Made by a program: the position numbers and the translations under genes
Notes under the pieces: generated by a model
The model's input: only the letters and a program-made list of their open reading frames with translations
Databases searched by the model: none
What the model was told of the DNA's origin: nothing
Source of the DNA: Sulfitobacter brevis
GTDB taxonomy: Bacteria > Pseudomonadota > Alphaproteobacteria > Rhodobacterales > Rhodobacteraceae
Direction: 5' to 3'
NCBI RefSeq assembly: GCF_900112755.1
Contig: NZ_FOMW01000019.1
Span: 1 to 36,595 of the forward strand
DNA: 36,595 nt
Shown here: in pieces, positions 16,030 through 24,726 of the stretch
Numbering within the stretch: position 1 is the first letter of the stretch
How the letters are laid out: every line of letters begins with the position of its first letter

Positions 16030-16048
16030 GCAGTCCTGGTGCAGTCCC
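16030..16048. repeat. Paired GCAGTCC repeats, candidate integrase arm sites (right)
   Basis: GCAGTCC lies at 16030-16036 and 16041-16047, 11 bp apart and about 60 bp inside the right attachment repeat. It matches the pair at the left end (9238-9255). This suggests a shared protein-binding function, most simply integrase arm binding. Confidence 0.45.
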
Positions 16049-16109
16049 AGACTATTTAGAAAAAGAGATGAAATATGGCTACCAGCAAACACACTGATAT
16101 TTATATATA

Positions 16110-16159
16110 AAATGGTGCCCAGGGGCGGAATCGAACCACCGACACGAGGATTTTCAATC
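16110..16159. repeat. Right attachment repeat within tRNA-Phe
   Basis: The 50 bp are identical to 9024-9073 and form the 3' part of the intact tRNA-Phe gene. The strand exchange took place somewhere inside this identity block, which restores the tRNA after integration. Confidence 0.92.
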
Positions 16160-16187
16160 CACTGCTCTACCCCTGAGCTACCCGGGC
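16113..16187 (-). tRNA. tRNA-Phe (GAA)
   Basis: The minus strand gives a complete cloverleaf. The acceptor GCCCGGG (16187-16181) pairs with CCTGGGC including one G-U. The D-arm is GCTCAGGGGTAGAGC. The anticodon loop TTGAAAA carries GAA. The T-arm has GGTTCGATTCC, and the CCA end is encoded (16115-16113). The 3' half doubles as the attachment site of the element to its left. It is followed upstream by yacG, a usual neighbour in this family. Confidence 0.97.
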
Positions 16188-16191
16188 ACGG

Positions 16192-16208
16192 GACCCCTTT
16201 AAGGGGTC
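16192..16208 (-). terminator. Palindrome between yacG and tRNA-Phe
   Basis: GACCCCTT-T-AAGGGGTC is a perfect 8-bp inverted repeat in the gap downstream of yacG and just upstream of tRNA-Phe. It may end the infA-side transcript or be a processing site. There is no T-run. Confidence 0.4.
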
Positions 16209-16277
16209 GGGTGAGCGCGTTCTAGGGTTTCTGGCGGGGGGTGTCCAGCCTCTTTTTACCCAATTCCGCAGCTAGTT

Positions 16278-16481
16278 TTAATGCGGCCTGCCGTTGGGGT
16301 CGTTTGCAGCGTCTTCGGCGCCAGCTGCGGCCTCAAGCGCCGCCTCGATATCGTCAGGTTCTTGAGACGGCACAGCGTAAGAGCCGTTGAACCAGCGCGC
16401 CAGATCGACGTCCGCACACCGGCGCGAGCAGAAGGGGCGCGCGTCGGGGTGCGTCGGTTTTCTGCAGATCGGGCAGCTCAT
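16278..16481 (-). CDS. yacG: DNA gyrase inhibitor / zinc protein YacG
   Basis: The 67-residue protein has the YacG zinc knuckle CPIC...FCSRRC (C3, C6, C18, C22), followed by the conserved DVDLARWFNGSYAVP. An acidic alanine-rich tail completes it. YacG binds GyrB and inhibits gyrase in Escherichia coli. The ATG at 16481 overlaps the stop of the RNase E/G-family gene (ATGA), so it is the last gene of a coupled run maf, RNase, yacG. Confidence 0.95.
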   Translation of the reverse strand: MSCPICRKPTHPDARPFCSRRCADVDLARWFNGSYAVPSQEPDDIEAALEAAAGAEDAANDPNGRPH

Positions 16482-17500
16482 AGGGAAAGCTCGACCAGCG
16501 GCATGCGTACGCGCTTGCGTTGCAGCTCGTAATGGCCCAGCGGCGTCCAGCCGACCAGCGTCGTTTCAACCTCGTCACCGCGGAACGCCTGCCGCAGGGA
16601 GGTCTCGAACACCCGGCGGTCTTTCTTGGGCATCGGCGCCAGATCCAGCGTGATCTGCCCGCCAAGGCCGCGCACGCGCAGGGCACGGGGCAAGGCTTTC
16701 GCACAGGCCATGTTGGCTTTGACACCCGCGGCCAGCGAGGCGTCATTGCCAGTGTTCACATCCACAGCCACAAGCGCGCGGGTCGGCTCGACATACATCG
16801 AGGCACCGCCGCCCAGCACCACCAGCGCACCGCGCGCCGTATCCAGCGCGTCAAGCACACCGTGATTGTCAAATCCACCCGCCTCGGTCACCACTTCTGC
16901 AGGGGCGGTCCAGTCGCGCCACGCCAACAGGTGCGGGCCGTCACCTTCGCTGAGAGTTTCCATCTCGGTCGCGCCATCGCTCATGACAGTATCGGCGAGG
17001 GCCAGCATCGCGCCGATATCCTCGGCGATGTCTTCGCCCGCCGCACCGTTGCAGGCAGAGCGCAGGATCAGGCCCCGCCCCGCTTCTGCACCGGCCTCAT
17101 GGGCGATCTCGAGCAAGCGGTCGCGCTCATCCTCGTCGCGAATCCCGCGCGAAATGTTAATGCCCGGTGCATCGGGGGTCGCGATGCAATAGCGGCTCTT
17201 GAACAACAGCTTGGCAGTCACCGGGATCGCCTTGCCATCCTCGGCAAATCCGGTGACCTGCACCAAAATCGGCTGGCCGGGGGCGAGACCCTTAATCTGG
17301 CGCAGAAACGCAGGGCCATCGGGCGTTTTGAGAAACATCCCGCCTTGTCCTTTGACGGGCCGGTCGGCAATGGCGCGGTAAATCGTGCCGGGGCGCGGCG
17401 CATCGCTGTCGATCAGCAGATCGTCAAGCTTGCCATCCACCATCAAAGCAGCGGCCTCACGGTCGCCAAGGTGGTCGAGAATGATTGTGCGACCTTTCAT
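16478..17500 (-). CDS. Ribonuclease E/G-family protein (short form)
   Basis: The 340-residue protein is a compact RNase E/G relative. An S1-like region sits near residues 38-68. The two catalytic metal aspartates are kept: D247 in [10 protein letters not shown] and D286 in [11 protein letters not shown]. It is much shorter than RNase E and lacks the zinc-link and the C-terminal scaffold. The ATG at 17500 is chosen because it overlaps the maf stop (ATGA). Longer upstream starts would lie inside maf. Its partner genes maf and yacG are co-translated. The cellular RNA substrate is not evident. Confidence 0.88.
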   Translation of the reverse strand: MKGRTIILDHLGDREAAALMVDGKLDDLLIDSDAPRPGTIYRAIADRPVKGQGGMFLKTPDGPAFLRQIKGLAPGQPILVQVTGFAEDGKAIPVTAKLLFKSRYCIATPDAPGINISRGIRDEDERDRLLEIAHEAGAEAGRGLILRSACNGAAGEDIAEDIGAMLALADTVMSDGATEMETLSEGDGPHLLAWRDWTAPAEVVTEAGGFDNHGVLDALDTARGALVVLGGGASMYVEPTRALVAVDVNTGNDASLAAGVKANMACAKALPRALRVRGLGGQITLDLAPMPKKDRRVFETSLRQAFRGDEVETTLVGWTPLGHYELQRKRVRMPLVELSL

Positions 17501-18075
17501 GATGTCTTTCCATATAAGGGGTAGCCTGCGGCGGCCAATAGGGTTGCGGTTTCGGCCAGTGGCAGGCCGACAATAGCGGTAAACGAGCCGCTGATCCACG
17601 GGATCAACGCGCCCGCCGGCCCTTGTATGCCATATCCGCCCGCCTTTCCTTGCCAGTCGTTGGTCGCAAGGTAGGCGTCAATTTCTTGGGCCGAGAGGGA
17701 TTTCATTTTGACGATACTTTGCACATCGCGCTGCCACAGCTTGTCGCCGCGCCTGACGGCGACGGCTGTGATTACCTTGTGGCGACGGCCCGACATCAAT
17801 TTCAAGAACGCCTCGGCCTCCTGCGCATCGGCAGGTTTGCCCAAAATCCGCCGACCCAAAGCGACGGTGGTATCAGCACAGAGCACAATGTCATCGACCT
17901 CGGCAGGGACAGCGGCGACCTTTTCACGCGCCATGCGGGCGCAATAGGGGCGCGGCAACTCTGCCTTTTGCGGGGTTTCGTCGATGTCGGGGGCGCGCAC
18001 GGCATCCGGCACCACTCCGATCTGCGCCAAAAGCTCAAGCCGCCGTGGCGAGCCGGATCCGAGGACAAATTGCAT
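17497..18075 (-). CDS. maf: Maf-family nucleotide pyrophosphatase
   Basis: The 192-residue protein begins with the Maf motif [12 protein letters not shown] (residues 5-16). It contains DETP in the early loop, LCADTTVAL with the catalytic aspartate, [15 protein letters not shown], and a final [18 protein letters not shown] segment. Maf proteins hydrolyse dTTP, UTP and modified nucleoside triphosphates. The gene runs into the RNase gene with a 4-bp overlap and lies 138 bp after infA. Confidence 0.95.
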   Translation of the reverse strand: MQFVLGSGSPRRLELLAQIGVVPDAVRAPDIDETPQKAELPRPYCARMAREKVAAVPAEVDDIVLCADTTVALGRRILGKPADAQEAEAFLKLMSGRRHKVITAVAVRRGDKLWQRDVQSIVKMKSLSAQEIDAYLATNDWQGKAGGYGIQGPAGALIPWISGSFTAIVGLPLAETATLLAAAGYPLYGKTS

Positions 18076-18213
18076 GGGTCAGCCCTTTTTATACATCTTC
18101 GCACCGCGACGCTGCGCCGCTTGTACGAACAACGCCCGCCCCGGCGACAGGGAGGGCGTTAAGATTTTATTCAGCACCGAGAGGCGACACGCGCCGCCAG
18201 CCTCGAAACAGGA

Positions 18214-18432
18214 TTACTTGAACCGGTAGTTGATCCGACCTTTGGTCAAATCATACGGCGTCATCTCCACCTGAACCTTGTCGCCCGCCAGAACACGGAT
18301 GCGGTTTTTACGCATCTTGCCTGCCGTATGCGCGATGATTTCATGGCCGTTCTCAAGTTCGACCCGAAATGTCGCGTTCGGCAGGAGTTCCTTCACGACA
18401 CCGGGGAATTCGAGAATATCTTCCTTGGCCAT
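18214..18432 (-). CDS. infA: Translation initiation factor IF-1
   Basis: The 72-residue protein is a full-length IF-1. It opens [20 protein letters not shown] and has the OB-fold run [30 protein letters not shown], ending KGRINYRFK. It occupies the ribosomal A site during initiation. AGGAGA lies before the ATG at 18432. It is upstream of maf on the same strand. A GC-rich inverted repeat AACGCCC/GGGCGTT sits in the gap after it (18131-18160). Confidence 0.98.
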   Translation of the reverse strand: MAKEDILEFPGVVKELLPNATFRVELENGHEIIAHTAGKMRKNRIRVLAGDKVQVEMTPYDLTKGRINYRFK

Positions 18433-18513
18433 GGTCTCTCCTTGAACACTTTGCCCCCCAAGATGGGGACGCAGGCCTAAATGGGCCCATTGGCGCCGAT
18501 TTTCAAGGGTGAT

Positions 18514-19389
18514 TCAACGCAAGCGCACGTTATTCGCGGGGGCATCACGGCCTGACTGCCCGTCCCAGTGGCGCCGGTTCAGAACCACACCATCAGCGCG
18601 GACATGCGCGACCTGCGCCAGATCGACCTCGGCATAGGTCCAGCCGGGCTGATTGAGCGTGCCTGCCGCCAGCACCCCCGTCGCGGGAAAACCAACATCA
18701 GGCGGGCCATAAATGCCACCTGCCCCGAAGGACGTGCCAAGCGCTTCGGACCAGTCGGCATCGCCCACCACGCTCGACATCGCGGTGATACACTGGTTTT
18801 CCAACGCGCGGGCCATGGTGCCAATTCGAACGCGCCAATATCCAGCCAGCGCCTCGGTCACGGAAGGGACCGCGATGATGTCACATTCCGTCAAGGCGCG
18901 GCCCAACAGGGGAAATTCACTGTCATAACAGATCAGTATCCCGATCTTCCCCAAGGCAGTGTCAAACACCTGAAGCGGATCACCGGGGATTACATCCCAT
19001 ATTTCAGCCTCGAAACGGGTCATGATTTGCTTGTCCTGCACGCCTATCTGCCCCGTCGGCGTGATCAACCGTGCCCGGTTCACCGGGCGGGTTGCCGTAT
19101 CTGCAGGGCCGGAGGCCGCAACGATATGAACACCGTACTCCGCCGCAAGCTTCACATGCAGCGCATCCGCATCGGCCAAACGGTCCGACACCGCATGCAG
19201 TGAAGCTTCCAGATCGCCCGCGACCTCAAGCCCCGCCAGCGTCGCCAGTTCCATCGCCCCGTATTCGGGGAACACCAACAAATCCGCGCCCTGCCCTGCG
19301 GCCTCGGACACCCATGCGGCGAGTTTGTCCTCGTAAGCCGCCCAAGACGGTAAAATATCCAACGGATAGGCAGCGCAGGCGATTATCAT
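18514..19389 (-). CDS. Carbon-nitrogen hydrolase (nitrilase superfamily)
   Basis: The 291-residue enzyme shows the superfamily triad: E42 in VFPEYGAME, K120 in VQDKQIMTRFE and C154 in LICYDSEFP. It would hydrolyse an amide or nitrile; the precise substrate is not readable. I chose the ATG at 19389, with GGAGC upstream and the usual short first beta strand MIIACAAYP. A longer form from 19491 would add a 34-residue stretch without family features. It is divergent from the LysR regulator at 19570 and may be its target. Confidence 0.88.
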   Translation of the reverse strand: MIIACAAYPLDILPSWAAYEDKLAAWVSEAAGQGADLLVFPEYGAMELATLAGLEVAGDLEASLHAVSDRLADADALHVKLAAEYGVHIVAASGPADTATRPVNRARLITPTGQIGVQDKQIMTRFEAEIWDVIPGDPLQVFDTALGKIGILICYDSEFPLLGRALTECDIIAVPSVTEALAGYWRVRIGTMARALENQCITAMSSVVGDADWSEALGTSFGAGGIYGPPDVGFPATGVLAAGTLNQPGWTYAEVDLAQVAHVRADGVVLNRRHWDGQSGRDAPANNVRLR

Positions 19390-19569
19390 GAAGGGCAGCT
19401 CCGGCTCAAAGGTTTGCACTGCAATTTGCGCAGGATCGGCGCGGCCTTCAAGGGGTAGCGGCACAAGCCTGCAGTTTCGCATTTCCAACATTTACACGGC
19501 GATAATCTTTTGCAGGGTTGACGCGCCGCGCGCGGGGTTTCACCAAATACAAATAGACAGGAGGCAGCG

Positions 19570-20541
19570 ATGATCAAAAAAGGCGTCACCCTACGCGGAA
19601 TCGAGGTATTCGAGGCGCTCGCACAGTCCGGATCAGTCGCGCAGGCCGCCTTGGCGACCGGCCTCAGTCAGCCGGCAGTCAGCCAGCAGATGCGCAACCT
19701 CGAATCAGCCGTGGGAGCGGAATTGCTCGATCATACCCGCCGCCCGATGCGGCTGACTTCGGCGGGGCAGATGTTTTTGCGCCGGGCGGGGGCGGCGCTG
19801 ACGGAACTGCGGCTGGCGCAGAGCGAGGTCTCGGTGATGGACCTTGCCCATCTGGATGAACTGAGCCTCGGCGTGATTGACGATTTCGACGATGATCTGA
19901 CTCCGCGCCTTGCAACCATTCTGGGCGACAGCCTGACTGGATGCCGCTTTCGCATGATCACCGCAGGTAGCAACGAATTGGCGCAGATGCTCCGTGCGCA
20001 AAGCCTTCACATGGCCATCTCGGCGCAAAGTGAAGTGGCACCGGAAGGGGTGGTGGAATATCCGCTGGCCCTTGATCCCTTTGTCATCGTTGCGCCAAGC
20101 ACAGCCACCCATACCGCGCAGAGCCTCCTCACCGGCGACACCGAACTGCCATTCCTGCATTACGCCGCTGATCAGCTGATCGCGACGCAGATCAACAGCT
20201 ATCTGCACCGCCATCACGCCCCGCTGCCTGCCCGTTTCGAGATCGGCAGCCATCTGGCGCTGATGGCGATGGTAGCGCGCGGCTTGGGCTGGGCGATCAC
20301 CACGCCGCTGGGATATATGCGCGCGGCTCGGTTTCATGAGGCGATGCAGGTGATCGCGCTGCCCGATGCAGGTGCTGCGCGGCGAATTTCCCTGTTGGCG
20401 CGGGCCGAATGGTCAGGGCCGGTGCCGCGTGATATTGCCCAAACCATGCGCCGCCTGATGCAAGCCCATATGATTGGCCCCGCCGTTGCGCAATTGCCCT
20501 GGCTGGGCACGTCTTTTCATCTGTTGGAGGACCAGCAATGA
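19570..20541 (+). CDS. LysR-family transcriptional regulator
   Basis: The 323-residue protein has an N-terminal winged helix (about residues 7-65, ALAQSGSVAQAALATGLSQPAVSQQMRNLE). A LysR substrate domain from about 95 follows, with the expected length. GGAGG precedes the ATG at 19570. It diverges from the nitrilase-like gene and its stop overlaps the sirtuin start (ATGA), so it is co-transcribed with cobB. The inducer is not evident. Confidence 0.92.
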   Translation: MIKKGVTLRGIEVFEALAQSGSVAQAALATGLSQPAVSQQMRNLESAVGAELLDHTRRPMRLTSAGQMFLRRAGAALTELRLAQSEVSVMDLAHLDELSLGVIDDFDDDLTPRLATILGDSLTGCRFRMITAGSNELAQMLRAQSLHMAISAQSEVAPEGVVEYPLALDPFVIVAPSTATHTAQSLLTGDTELPFLHYAADQLIATQINSYLHRHHAPLPARFEIGSHLALMAMVARGLGWAITTPLGYMRAARFHEAMQVIALPDAGAARRISLLARAEWSGPVPRDIAQTMRRLMQAHMIGPAVAQLPWLGTSFHLLEDQQ

Positions 20542-21251
20542 CCAAAATCGTCATCCTGACCGGCGCGGGCATCTCTGCCGAGAGCGGCCTTGAAACATTC
20601 CGCGCCGAAGACGGGCTTTGGGCGCAGCACCGCGTCGAAGACGTAGCCACGCCTGAGGGATTTGCCGCCAACCCGAAACTGGTGGTCGACTTTTACAACG
20701 CCCGCCGTGCGCAGGCGGCAAATGTCGACCCCAATGCCGCGCACCGCGCCTTGGCACGGCTGGAACAGCAACATGACGGCGAGGTGATTGTGATCACCCA
20801 GAACGTCGATGATCTCCACGAACGCGGCGGATCACAGGGCGTAATGCATATGCACGGCGCCCTCAAAGGTGCGCTTTGCGCTGCCTGCGATCACCGCTGG
20901 CCCGCGCCAATGGTCATGGCATCCGGTGACGCCTGCCCTGCCTGCGGCGCTCTGGCTGCCCGCCCCGACATCGTCTGGTTCGGTGAGATGCCATATGACA
21001 TGGACTCGCTGTTCGATCACCTGAGCGAAGCGGATATCTTCGCGGCGATCGGCACCTCCGGCAATGTCTATCCGGCAGCCGGATTTGCTGCCGAAGCGCG
21101 GCGCGCGGGCGCGCATACTATCGAGTTCAACCTCGAACGCTCTGCCGTGGGCAGCCAGTTCGCCGAACATCGCCAAGGCCCCGCGTCGCTGACGGTTTCG
21201 GTCTGGGTGGATGAGGTTTTGGGCAAGGTGAACCGCGACGGGTTGTTTTAG
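20538..21251 (+). CDS. cobB: NAD-dependent protein deacylase (sirtuin)
   Basis: The 237-residue Sir2-fold enzyme has GAGISAESGL (10-19), the NAD-site QNVDDLHERGG (88-98), the catalytic histidine H106 in MHMHG and a four-cysteine zinc site (C114, C117, C133, C136). Y53 and R56 in DFYNARR form the YxxR pair of class III sirtuins that also remove succinyl groups. It removes acyl groups from lysines using NAD. It overlaps the LysR gene by 4 bp. A GC-rich hairpin follows its stop. Confidence 0.95.
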   Translation: MTKIVILTGAGISAESGLETFRAEDGLWAQHRVEDVATPEGFAANPKLVVDFYNARRAQAANVDPNAAHRALARLEQQHDGEVIVITQNVDDLHERGGSQGVMHMHGALKGALCAACDHRWPAPMVMASGDACPACGALAARPDIVWFGEMPYDMDSLFDHLSEADIFAAIGTSGNVYPAAGFAAEARRAGAHTIEFNLERSAVGSQFAEHRQGPASLTVSVWVDEVLGKVNRDGLF

Positions 21252-21270
21252 AGTTCGCACGGATCGAGAT

Positions 21271-21299
21271 CGGCGGCGAACCCGTTGGCCTCGCCGCCG
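21271..21299. terminator. Hairpin between convergent cobB and copper-chaperone genes
   Basis: CGGCGGCGA (21271-21279) pairs perfectly with TCGCCGCCG (21291-21299) across an 11-base loop. Its place between converging genes suits a two-way terminator, although no T-run follows on either side. Confidence 0.5.
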
Positions 21300-21305
21300 T
21301 AAGGT

Positions 21306-21773
21306 TTAGTGCTTCATCGCGCCGTGATCGGGCCTGCGCTCATGATCCACCGGCACCTCGATCACCACATCCCCCGCCTTTTCAAACGTCAACGTCACGG
21401 TCACCGCGCTGCCCTGCTCCAACGGGCGGTTCAACCCCATGAACATGACATGATCGCCGCCACGCTCGAATGCGTGGCTCTCTCCGGCGGCAAGCGCAAC
21501 GCCACCCTCGATCTGCCCCATACGCATGACACCATTGGCATCCTCGCTATGGCGGTGCAGTTCGACCTTTTCGGCCACTTCGGAGGCGACAGAGACCAGC
21601 CTGTCATCCTGTTCCGAGTGGTTCATCATTACCAAAAACGCCGCCCCTGTGGGGGAAGTCGGGGTTGAACTTCGGATATAGCTGTCTTCGATCGTAATCT
21701 CCTGCGCGAGCAGCGGGGTCGAGGCCAGCAGCATCGTCGTGGCGGCAGCCGTTAGAAAAGTTGTCAGTTTCAT
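21306..21773 (-). CDS. Periplasmic copper chaperone PCu(A)C
   Basis: The 155-residue precursor begins with a signal peptide (MKLTTFLTAAATTMLLASTPLLAQ, cleavage near residue 23). The PCu(A)C fold follows with its methionine and histidine copper ligands, spread over MMNHSEQ, VELHRH, GVMRM and GDHVMFM. It carries Cu(I) to cytochrome oxidase CuA sites or related proteins. I use the ATG at 21773, which opens the signal peptide; longer starts add unrelated sequence. The upstream exported protein at 21811 ends 37 bp before it, which suggests one transcript. Confidence 0.9.
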   Translation of the reverse strand: MKLTTFLTAAATTMLLASTPLLAQEITIEDSYIRSSTPTSPTGAAFLVMMNHSEQDDRLVSVASEVAEKVELHRHSEDANGVMRMGQIEGGVALAAGESHAFERGGDHVMFMGLNRPLEQGSAVTVTLTFEKAGDVVIEVPVDHERRPDHGAMKH

Positions 21774-21810
21774 CTGATAAGTCCTTGTTAAATCTGCAAT
21801 ATGCCCTGAT

Positions 21811-22155
21811 TCAGATCGAACAAGGCGGCGCGCGCGGCTGTGGGATATGGAGGGCGATGCGCGGAGACTTTGCAAGGCCATTCATCCGCGCATTTACGCA
21901 AGGCACGATCAGCCTTGCGACGGTAACCGGCGTTACGACTGTCGGCGCCACAGCAGCAAGGGCCGCATCAGGGCAGATATAGGGCGCAGTGGTCGGTTGG
22001 CCTTGGGCATCGGTAAAAACCGCAATCGGCCCTGCCCCGCTACAGATCACAATCTGGCCCGTTGCGGCAGCGGCGCCACGCGCCATAGCCATGCTCCGCC
22101 CCGTCAGGGCAAGCATCAACGCAAGGAGCAAACTAAGGACAGGACGCAGGCGCAT
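21811..22155 (-). CDS. Small exported protein beside the copper chaperone (DUF2946-like)
   Basis: The 114-residue product has a hydrophobic N-terminal segment (MRLRPVLSLLLALMLALTG), then GQIVICSGAGPIAVFTDAQGQPT...YICPDA. This resembles small DUF2946-type proteins often found in copper gene clusters. Two to three cysteines could bind metal in the periplasm. The ATG at 22155 is chosen because it opens the signal-like helix; a start at 22218 is possible. Same-strand spacing to the PCu(A)C gene suggests joint function in copper handling. Confidence 0.65.
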   Translation of the reverse strand: MRLRPVLSLLLALMLALTGRSMAMARGAAAATGQIVICSGAGPIAVFTDAQGQPTTAPYICPDAALAAVAPTVVTPVTVARLIVPCVNARMNGLAKSPRIALHIPQPRAPPCSI

Positions 22156-22206
22156 GGGCTGCTCATAGCGGCTCGCTGACCACACTGCGAGCGCCAGAAC
22201 GACGCA

Positions 22207-22277
22207 GCCCCGCACCATCCGGTACGGGGCTTAATCAAATTTTATTCAGAGGCGTCTGACCAGTATTCTCTGGTCAG
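22207..22277 (-). terminator. Two hairpins downstream of rpmB
   Basis: CTGACCA/TGGTCAG (22256-22262 and 22271-22277) lies just after the rpmB stop. GCCCCGTACC/GGTGCGGGGC read on the minus strand (22230-22207, one U-G pair, loop GGAT) follows. Between them is a short AT-rich run with AAAATTT. Together they probably end the rpmB transcript. Confidence 0.55.
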
Positions 22278-22284
22278 GAATTGC

Positions 22285-22584
22285 TTAGCTCAGCGCGTCG
22301 GCAGTTGCGCTCGACTTTGCAATGGCCTTCTTGATTTTCATCGCGTTGGCCGACAGCTCGACGTCTTTTGCCTTGGCAAGATACTTGTCCAGACCGCCAC
22401 GGTGATCCACGCTGCGCAGGGCAGCAGCAGAGATCCGCAACTTGAACGACCGGCCCAGTGCTTCGGACTGAAGCGTGGTGTCGTTCAGGTTAGGCAAGAA
22501 GCGCCGGCGCGTACGGTTGTTCGCGTGGCTCACGTTGTTGCCCGACATCGGGCCTTTTCCGGTCAATTCGCAAACGCGCGACAT
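22285..22584 (-). CDS. rpmB: 50S ribosomal protein L28
   Basis: The 99-residue protein matches L28: [20 protein letters not shown], then [10 protein letters not shown] and [20 protein letters not shown]. The C-terminal lysine-rich helix is typical of alphaproteobacterial forms. The ATG at 22584 is set by the family start and by AGAGGATG just upstream. It is a lone ribosomal gene followed by hairpins. Confidence 0.97.
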   Translation of the reverse strand: MSRVCELTGKGPMSGNNVSHANNRTRRRFLPNLNDTTLQSEALGRSFKLRISAAALRSVDHRGGLDKYLAKAKDVELSANAMKIKKAIAKSSATADALS

Positions 22585-22736
22585 GAATTCATCCTCTTTT
22601 ATCGGTGCCTTGCCAGCGATCTGACGTAACACATGCGAGGGTCGCCCAAAGCAACCCTTGAAACTGGTCCGCTGGCTTTAGGGGGAATCGCAGTTGCAGT
22701 CAAGCGCGACGGGGCGATCTTGCCATATTTCGCAGA

Positions 22737-23888
22737 TCACGCGCTTCCCATCAAGTCGCGGGCGATCTGTTCAAAGATCCGCGCGCCCAACGGGATCAGA
22801 TCATCGGGAAAATCATAGTCGGGATTGTGCAGGGTGGCATGGTCCTCCCCCGGCCCCAAACACAGCATTGCCGACCGCGCGTCATGACCAAAAACCCCGA
22901 AATCCTCCGAGGCCCGCATCGGTAACCCTTCCGGCCCGTGGGCCACGCCGAGCCTGCCCAACGCCGCCATGGCCACCTGTGCGGCCTCTGCGTCATTGAT
23001 CGACGCCGCGAAGTCATCCTGCACCTCAAAGCTGACGGTCAAACCATGCTTGTTGGCGGTCTCTTCGGCCAATCCGCGGGCTTGGGCAGCCATGCCTGCC
23101 ATCGGGGTATCCAGCGCGGTGCGCAGGGTCACAAATATCTGCGCTTCCCCCGGTGCGATACCAAAACTGGGGGCGCCGATATTCACATGGGTCACGGTCG
23201 CCAGCCGGAATTCTTCGTTCAGCGCACCGCCAGTGCCTAATTGCCCCAGGGCAGGTATCAACTCGGCCACCGCCAGCGCAGGGGACACGCCATCTTCGGG
23301 GTTGGCCGCATGGGCCATCTTGCCCACCAGCGTGATCGCCAGCCCCTGCGAGGCACAGTTGATCAGCCCCGCGCGGGTCGCAACAAAGCCAAAGGGCCGC
23401 CCCGGCTCGTTATGAATAGCGAACGCCCAGTCCGGCGCGATCTCGGCGAAGGCCGGATCAGCAACAACGGCCCGCGCGCCACTGCCGTCTTCCTCGGCGG
23501 GTTGGAACATCAACACCACACGGCCCTGCGCGACTGGCTTGCGCGATATCAGCCGCCCCAGCGCCAGCAACATCACCATATGCCCGTCGTGTCCGCACAG
23601 ATGCCCCTTGCCCGCCACAGTAGAGCGCCACGGCGCGTCAGAAATCTCGTGGATTGGCAGCGCATCCAACTCGGCGCGAAACAGAACAGCCGGTCCTGCC
23701 AAGCCGCTATCAAACACCGCTGCCACAGCGTGCCCGCCCAACCCGCTCAACACCCGCGTGGGCCTGAGCGGTGCGAGTGCGTCCAAAATGCGCTGCGCCG
23801 TCGCGCCCTCATCGCGTGACACTTCGGGGAACCGGTGTAGCAGGCGGCGAAATTCAGTTAGTTCGGTGATATCTGTATTGGTCAGCAT
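22737..23888 (-). CDS. M20-family amidohydrolase (N-acyl amino acid hydrolase type)
   Basis: The 383-residue metallopeptidase-like protein has the M20D features LHRFPEVSRDE (17-27), FRAELDALPI, GHLCGHDGHMVMLL with metal ligands, the PAEEDGSGA acidic pair, and AIHNEPGRPFG. A lid domain with GKMAHAANPEDGVSPA follows. These enzymes cleave N-acyl groups such as hippurate, acetyl amino acids or auxin conjugates. The ATG at 23888 is favoured over a start at 23948 because the family begins near MLTNTDITELTEFRR. The substrate is unresolved. Confidence 0.92.
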   Translation of the reverse strand: MLTNTDITELTEFRRLLHRFPEVSRDEGATAQRILDALAPLRPTRVLSGLGGHAVAAVFDSGLAGPAVLFRAELDALPIHEISDAPWRSTVAGKGHLCGHDGHMVMLLALGRLISRKPVAQGRVVLMFQPAEEDGSGARAVVADPAFAEIAPDWAFAIHNEPGRPFGFVATRAGLINCASQGLAITLVGKMAHAANPEDGVSPALAVAELIPALGQLGTGGALNEEFRLATVTHVNIGAPSFGIAPGEAQIFVTLRTALDTPMAGMAAQARGLAEETANKHGLTVSFEVQDDFAASINDAEAAQVAMAALGRLGVAHGPEGLPMRASEDFGVFGHDARSAMLCLGPGEDHATLHNPDYDFPDDLIPLGARIFEQIARDLMGSA

Positions 23889-24024
23889 CCGGTGCCCCTG
23901 CCCTTGTGCGGTTCGGCCAAAACTAGGGGCGCGCGCAGCGCGGGTCAAAGCCTAACCCGCGACAAACCGCAAAGGCGGGGGAATTCCTTTTGCATCCTGC
24001 GGCAGGATTTGCGAATGCTGGCGT

Positions 24025-24726
24025 ATGACCATTCACATGCGCGCCCTCCTCGTCCATCTGTTCACCGCCACTGGTGCTGTCTTTGCCATGCTTGCCATGC
24101 TCGAAGCGGTGCAGGAACAATGGGATATGATGTTTCTGTGGCTGGTGGTGGCCTTCTTTGTCGATGGCATCGACGGGCCGCTGGCGCGCAAGTTTAACGT
24201 CAAGAAAAACGCGCCTGAGTTTGACGGCGTGCTGCTTGATCTGATTATCGACTATCTGACCTATGTATTCATCCCCGCCTTCGCGCTTTTCACCTCCGGC
24301 CTGATGGACGGGTGGAGCGGGTGGTTCATGATCATCATCGTAACCTTCGCCTCGGCGATGTATTTCGCCGACACGCGCATGAAGACCAAGGACAATTCCT
24401 TCGCCGGCTTTCCGGGTTGCTGGAACATGCTGGTGCTGGTGCTTTTTGCGCTGAAACCCGACTGGTGGGTCAGCTTGATCCTCGTGACCATTCTGGCGAT
24501 CACGATGTTTTTGCCGATCAAATTCGTCCATCCCGTGCGCACCGAACGCTGGCGTGCCGTCACCCTGCCAATGGCGCTGGCTTGGACGTTTTTCGCAGGC
24601 TGGGCCGCTTGGGTCGATTTCCACCCGCAAAGCTGGGCACATTGGGGGCTGATCGTGACCAGCCTTTATCTGGTTGTCGCAGGTGCCGCGCAGCAGGTCA
24701 TCTATTCCGACAAGACCCGAGCTTAG
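24025..24726 (+). CDS. pcs: Phosphatidylcholine synthase
   Basis: The 233-residue membrane enzyme carries the CDP-alcohol phosphotransferase motif in DGIDGPLARKF...DGVLLDLIID: D47, D50, G51, A54, R55, G68, D72, D76. At least six hydrophobic helices follow the pattern of bacterial Pcs. It condenses CDP-diacylglycerol with choline to form phosphatidylcholine in the inner membrane, a lipid common in alphaproteobacteria. The stop overlaps the convergent ogt stop by 4 bp. Confidence 0.93.
   Translation: MTIHMRALLVHLFTATGAVFAMLAMLEAVQEQWDMMFLWLVVAFFVDGIDGPLARKFNVKKNAPEFDGVLLDLIIDYLTYVFIPAFALFTSGLMDGWSGWFMIIIVTFASAMYFADTRMKTKDNSFAGFPGCWNMLVLVLFALKPDWWVSLILVTILAITMFLPIKFVHPVRTERWRAVTLPMALAWTFFAGWAAWVDFHPQSWAHWGLIVTSLYLVVAGAAQQVIYSDKTRA

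Larger units (their letters stand above)
9074..16159. mobile_element. Integrative and mobilizable element in tRNA-Phe
   Basis: The segment lies between two 50-bp direct repeats, one of them completing the intact tRNA-Phe gene. It is visibly richer in A+T than the core genome to its right. It carries, in order, a P4-type integrase, a RepA-like ATPase, a relaxase with an adjacent oriT-like site and a nested membrane gene, an AlpA-type regulator, and a DUF262/HEPN pair. No type IV secretion genes are present, so transfer would need a helper element. The length is about 7.1 kb. Direction of capture (9024-16109 or 9074-16159) cannot be told, because the repeats are identical. Confidence 0.88.

Noticed and set aside
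16520..17524. Open frame of 334 codons opposite the RNase E/G-family gene
   Set aside because: It is a shadow of a conserved gene with both catalytic aspartates, and shows no family features.
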